Shown here piece after piece: positions 5,313 to 7,944 of a stretch of 7,944 nucleotides of DNA (its first letter is position 1; every line of letters begins with the position of its first letter). The translations under genes were made by a program, and so were the position numbers. This DNA comes from Planctomycetaceae bacterium (GTDB taxonomy: Bacteria; Planctomycetota; Planctomycetia; Pirellulales; Thermoguttaceae): the NCBI GenBank assembly GCA_031266315.1, contig JAISBG010000680.1:1-7944 (forward strand), read 5' to 3'. The notes under the pieces were generated by a model that worked only from the letters and a program-made list of their open reading frames with translations, was not told the origin of the DNA and did no database searches.

Positions 5313-7055
5313 ATGAAAAAAATAGTATTAGTAATTTTGTTTTTTGTTTCGTCAATTCCGTTATTGGCACAGGAATATCGAGAGATTCCGGTTAAGGATT
5401 ATCGCGACAAAATGAAAGCCGGTTGGATTGGTCAGATTGCCGGAGTTTGTTGGGGTGCGCCGACGGAGTTCAAGTTCAACGGAGTGATGATTCCTGACGA
5501 CAAAATGCCGGAGTGGAAACCGGAAATGATTAACAACGCTTTTGGTCAGGACGATCTTTACGTTGAAATGACATTCCTCCGCAGTCTGGAGCAATACGGT
5601 CTCAATATTTCACAACGTCAAGCCGGAATTGATTTTGCCAACAGCGGTTATCAACTTTGGCACGCCAATGATGCCGGACGCAAAAATCTTCGGCGTGGTT
5701 TTGCGCCGCCGGACAGTGGTCATCCGGCGTTCAATATCCACGCGGACGACATTGATTATCAGATTGAGTCGGATTTTTCCGGTTTGATTGCGCCCGGTTT
5801 ACCGTCTGTTGTTCTCGAACTTGGTTACAAATTCGGCGGACTGATGAATTACGGTGACGGTATTTATGCCGGACAATTCGTCGGCGGAATGTATGCCGAA
5901 GCGTTTTTTGAATCGGAAATCAAAAAAATTATTGTTGCCGGTTTAGCCTGTATTCCGCAAGATTCACAGTATGCCGAAATGGTTCTGGATGTCCTTCGCT
6001 GGTACGATGAAAATCCCAACGATTGGACAACCTGCTGGAAGAAAATTGATGAAAAATACCAAAAAAACAAGGATTACCGCCGCATAACTTGTAATTCCGG
6101 CGATTATAATATTGATGCAAAAATCAACGGGGCGTACATTTTGGTTGGTTTACTTTACGGCAAGGGCGATCTTGATCAAACGATAATTCTTTCAACTCGA
6201 TGTGGTCAGGATTCTGATTGTAATCCTTCCAATGCGGGCGGTGTTCTGTTTACAACGCTTGGTTTTTCAAAATTACCGCCGCGATTTAGTGAAAAACTTG
6301 ATGAAACAAAAAAATTCAGTTACACAGCATACGATTTTCCCGCATTGGTTGATGTTTGCGAAAAACTGGCGCGGCAAGCGATTCTCCAATCCGGCGGACG
6401 TGTTGTCAAACGGAATAGCGAGGACGTTTTTCTGATTCCTGCACAAAAAACATCTTCGGTACGAACAACAGCGGTTCGTCGCGGTATTTTCGGACGAAAA
6501 ACAATCGTTACCGTCCCAACACCGCCGGAACTGCAACTGAAACCCTACAAACCGAGTTGGCAACCTGATCCTCCGCAAAACGTTAAATTTACTGCTACGG
6601 AAAATCAACTCATCAACATTCGCGATTACCAACTTGACGAAGCGGTTGAGAAATTCTTTCCCGGTTGGAAGTTGACGGATTGCGGACTGGACATGGAACC
6701 CGGTTTTCGTGAAGAATATTACGGTAAAAAGAATGTGGTGATGACGCATCCGAAAGCACGCGGCGAGGCGTGTATTCTGACAAAAACCGTTACGCTTCCG
6801 AAAAACAAAAAGATTACTCTCAAACTTGTTGTTGCGGCACACAATGCCGCGAAAGCGGAATTTGATTGGGAGTTGGTTGTTAAGGCGGACGGCAAAGAAT
6901 TATTGAAACAACAAATTATTGGTAGTTGGCGAGATATTACGGTTGACCTTTCGGAGTATGCCGGAAAAACGGTCAAACTCGAATTACTGAATCAACCCAA
7001 CGGCTGGTCATACGAAGCCGGTTATTGGAACGAAATTAACCTTCAAACCGAATAA
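5313..7055 (+). CDS. Secreted ADP-ribosylglycohydrolase-family protein with C-terminal beta-rich domain
   Basis: The 580-residue protein begins with a clear Sec signal peptide (KK, a hydrophobic run, then LLA before Gln20), so the mature enzyme should be periplasmic or outside the cell. Residues about 30-355 resemble the ADP-ribosylglycohydrolase/DraG fold (PF03747): the G-x-x-G-Q-I-A-G-x-x-W-G-A-P-x-E motif at 37-52, a QDD motif at 79-81, an acidic ADD-x-D cluster at 144-148, and the C-terminal metal motif GQDSDCN at 298-304 with Asp300 and Asp302. Family members cleave ADP-ribose N- or O-glycosidic bonds using a dinuclear metal centre; exported members have no settled substrate. A proline-rich linker at about 402-422 leads to a region at about 430-580 that looks like a beta-sandwich, galactose-binding-like fold, possibly for carbohydrate. 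AAAGGAA at 5300-5306 precedes ATG 5313. The gene appears to stand alone between repeat copy 2 and a structured RNA region. Confidence 0.88.
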   Translation: MKKIVLVILFFVSSIPLLAQEYREIPVKDYRDKMKAGWIGQIAGVCWGAPTEFKFNGVMIPDDKMPEWKPEMINNAFGQDDLYVEMTFLRSLEQYGLNISQRQAGIDFANSGYQLWHANDAGRKNLRRGFAPPDSGHPAFNIHADDIDYQIESDFSGLIAPGLPSVVLELGYKFGGLMNYGDGIYAGQFVGGMYAEAFFESEIKKIIVAGLACIPQDSQYAEMVLDVLRWYDENPNDWTTCWKKIDEKYQKNKDYRRITCNSGDYNIDAKINGAYILVGLLYGKGDLDQTIILSTRCGQDSDCNPSNAGGVLFTTLGFSKLPPRFSEKLDETKKFSYTAYDFPALVDVCEKLARQAILQSGGRVVKRNSEDVFLIPAQKTSSVRTTAVRRGIFGRKTIVTVPTPPELQLKPYKPSWQPDPPQNVKFTATENQLINIRDYQLDEAVEKFFPGWKLTDCGLDMEPGFREEYYGKKNVVMTHPKARGEACILTKTVTLPKNKKITLKLVVAAHNAAKAEFDWELVVKADGKELLKQQIIGSWRDITVDLSEYAGKTVKLELLNQPNGWSYEAGYWNEINLQTE

Positions 7056-7209
7056 ACCTCAAGTGTAAATGTTCACATCAATAAAGTATTGTGCAAATAT
7101 AATAGACCTTTTCGCTAACCTAAAAAGCAGACAACCATAAGGTTATTATTTATCAAAAATATCAAAGGCGGTTGTGCCGGTTGAGCGAGAATGGGCAATG
7201 TGATTCCGT

Positions 7210-7243
7210 CCGCAAACCGGAAAAAAATATTTTCCGGTAGCGG
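7210..7243. other. Strong hairpin immediately upstream of the 7246 promoter
   Basis: ACCGGAAAA (7216-7224) pairs perfectly with TTTTCCGGT (7230-7238), and the stem is extended by CCGC (7210-7213) with GCGG (7240-7243) across small unpaired bases. It ends three bases before the TTGACA box. It could terminate transcription from 5313-7055, with the A/T-rich stem base standing in for a T-run, or act as a binding site at the promoter. No T-run follows directly. Nothing else interpretable is seen in 7056-7209. Confidence 0.5.
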
Positions 7244-7245
7244 GC

Positions 7246-7274
7246 TTGACACCTTTTGACCAATTATATAAAAT
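7246..7274 (+). promoter_or_regulatory. Sigma70-type promoter for the structured transcript
   Basis: TTGACA (7246-7251) is a perfect -35 box, followed after exactly 17 bases by TAAAAT (7269-7274), one mismatch from the -10 consensus; TATAAA overlaps it at 7267. Transcription would start near 7281, about 446 bases before the next start codon. This is the best promoter in the window. Confidence 0.75.
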
Positions 7275-7280
7275 AGCCGT

Positions 7281-7710
7281 CTTAATTGATTTTTGTTTTT
7301 AATTTTTAACTTTTGGAGACAATTTTTCCGTTTTGATAGATAAATCGCCCGAATTTTTGTTCGGGTGTTAAGAAATTCGAGTACGTCAACAATTGAAAAA
7401 ATTCGCTTAGGCGAACTGTAATTTTCTACATGACAACCGGAATTTCCGGGTAGAAAATTACTATGGTACTATAATGTTACGTGTCTCCCGTAAGGGAGCG
7501 TCACGTATAGTACCGCAGGTATAGTTCAGCATTACATTTTAAAACAGTAATGCACCACTTTTGTCGGTGGGAAGGAACCTGTTTTTTTCAATCGTGTCGC
7601 TCCATTCTAAGAGCGATATTCTGTTGCCGTTTCTCGGCGTTGCGTTTGTTCCCAATTTAATGACACAACAGATTATATGTACGTAATCTGTTCATTTTAC
7701 CTTTTTTTTT
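7281..7710 (+). ncRNA. Candidate large structured RNA or long structured leader, family not recognised
   Basis: About 430 bases between a strong promoter and a prepilin-like gene contain no credible ORF but many nested stems: CGCCCGAA/TTCGGGTG (7346-7353 with 7360-7367); TTCGC/GCGAA (7402-7406, 7411-7415); a perfect 12-bp stem 7418-7429 with 7450-7461 enclosing CCGGAA/TTCCGG; a perfect 9-bp stem 7465-7473 with 7506-7514 enclosing CGTG/CACG and CTCCC-GTAA-GGGAG, a GNRA-type tetraloop; GCATTAC/GTAATGC (7529-7535, 7547-7553); TCGCTC/GAGCGA (7597-7602, 7611-7616); and AACAGATTA/TAATCTGTT (7667-7675, 7684-7692), followed 9 bases later by nine Ts (7702-7710). Stems nest and do not overlap, as in a folded RNA. 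I find no tmRNA, RNase P, SRP, 6S, or group I or II intron signature. It may be an independent ncRNA ending at the T-run or a cis-acting leader of the gene at 7727. Ends are approximate. Confidence 0.55.
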
Positions 7711-7713
7711 CAT

Positions 7714-7719
7714 AAGGAG
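7714..7719 (+). promoter_or_regulatory. Ribosome binding site of the DUF1559 gene, abutting the T-run
   Basis: AAGGAG sits 7 bases before ATG 7727 and only three bases after the nine-T run ending at 7710. If the hairpin and T-run before it form or melt conditionally, translation or read-through of the prepilin gene could be controlled here; this is inference. Confidence 0.75.
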
Positions 7720-7726
7720 AAATACC

Positions 7727-7944
7727 ATGAAAAAACGTATTGGTTTTACCCTCGTTGAACTTCTTGTAGTCATTGCAATTATCGGCGTGTTAATTGCAAT
7801 GCTGTTACCAGCCGTGCAAGCAGCAAGGGAGGCTGCAAGACGTTCCCAATGTACAAACCATTTGAAACAACAAGGTATCGGAATACACAATTTTCACGAT
7901 ACCACACTGGGGTTGCCTCCGTATTTTATCGAGGAAAATCGCCC
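7727..7944 (+). CDS. DUF1559 prepilin-like protein, 3' end outside window
   Basis: The first 72 codons are present and the frame is open to the window edge. The N-terminus is a class III (type IV prepilin-like) signal: basic MKKRI, then Gly6-Phe7 as the predicted peptidase cleavage and methylation site, Glu11 at mature position +5, and a hydrophobic helix rich in Val, Ile and Leu up to about residue 30. It continues with [15 protein letters not shown] and then N-x-LKQ, the hallmark of DUF1559 proteins, which are abundant in Planctomycetota and probably assemble as pseudopilins or surface-exposed proteins. Family members usually run to about 300 residues and end in an H-x9-DG motif, which is not in view. 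The long structured region upstream (7281-7710) is its likely leader or a separate RNA. Family is certain; individual function unknown. Confidence 0.93.
   Translation, partial: MKKRIGFTLVELLVVIAIIGVLIAMLLPAVQAAREAARRSQCTNHLKQQGIGIHNFHDTTLGLPPYFIEENR

Noticed and set aside
6273..6842. 189-codon antisense ORF within the ADP-ribosylglycohydrolase gene
   Set aside because: The sense frame carries the family motifs and signal peptide; the antisense product has no recognisable domain.
7072..7103. Promoter with TTCACA and a perfect TATAAT
   Set aside because: The spacing is 20 bases and no gene or structured RNA starts soon after; AT-rich chance match is likely.
7281..7710. tmRNA, RNase P RNA, SRP RNA or self-splicing intron
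   Set aside because: No T-arm with CCA end, no GAAAGTCC or ACAGAA-type RNase P core, no SRP domain IV loop, and no intron boundary or domain V signature could be found by eye.
7657..7890. Antisense ORF over the prepilin-like gene start
   Set aside because: The sense frame encodes an unmistakable DUF1559 N-terminus with a ribosome binding site.

Overview
The window most likely comes from a low-GC member of the Planctomycetota. The best evidence is the truncated gene at the right edge. Its product has a type IV prepilin-like N-terminus that runs into the AREAARR-x-QC-x-N-x-LKQ signature of DUF1559 (SBP_bac_10-type) proteins, which these bacteria carry in large numbers. A secreted ADP-ribosylglycohydrolase-family protein and a GDSL esterase of the planctomycete type fit this. 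The genus cannot be read from the sequence. All recognised genes lie on the + strand, spaced widely and separated by repeat-rich intergenic DNA.

Layout: (1) 1-633 is the 3' part of a GDSL/SGNH esterase gene. (2) 812-4249 looks like a signalling cluster: two V4R (4-vinyl-reductase-type small-molecule-binding) proteins, about 84% identical by eye over 173 residues, the first with an extra C-terminal tail of roughly 100 residues, followed by a soluble HAMP-like/PAS/GGDEF diguanylate cyclase. The simplest reading is that the V4R proteins bind a ligand and feed a c-di-GMP output. (3) 4412-4867 is a small AT-rich two-helix membrane protein of unknown function whose start codon lies inside a repeat copy. 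(4) 5313-7055 is an exported ADP-ribosylglycohydrolase-family protein with a C-terminal beta-rich domain. (5) 7246-7726 is a strong sigma70-type promoter followed by about 430 bases that can form many nested stems, then a T-run. It is either a large non-coding RNA or an exceptionally long structured leader. (6) 7727 to the end is the DUF1559 prepilin-like gene.

Two repeat families fill the gaps. Family A (1740-2047 and 5033-5268) is a composite palindrome of six small GC-rich hairpins arranged with overall dyad symmetry. One hairpin carries paired, stem-preserving changes between the copies. Family B (2644-2759 and 4303-about 4420) is a MITE-like element. Copy 1 has 29-base terminal inverted repeats, copy 2 has lost its right end, and the two copies bracket the diguanylate cyclase gene.

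The points most worth following up are the structured transcript at 7281-7710, the V4R/diguanylate cyclase module, and the two families of palindromic elements.
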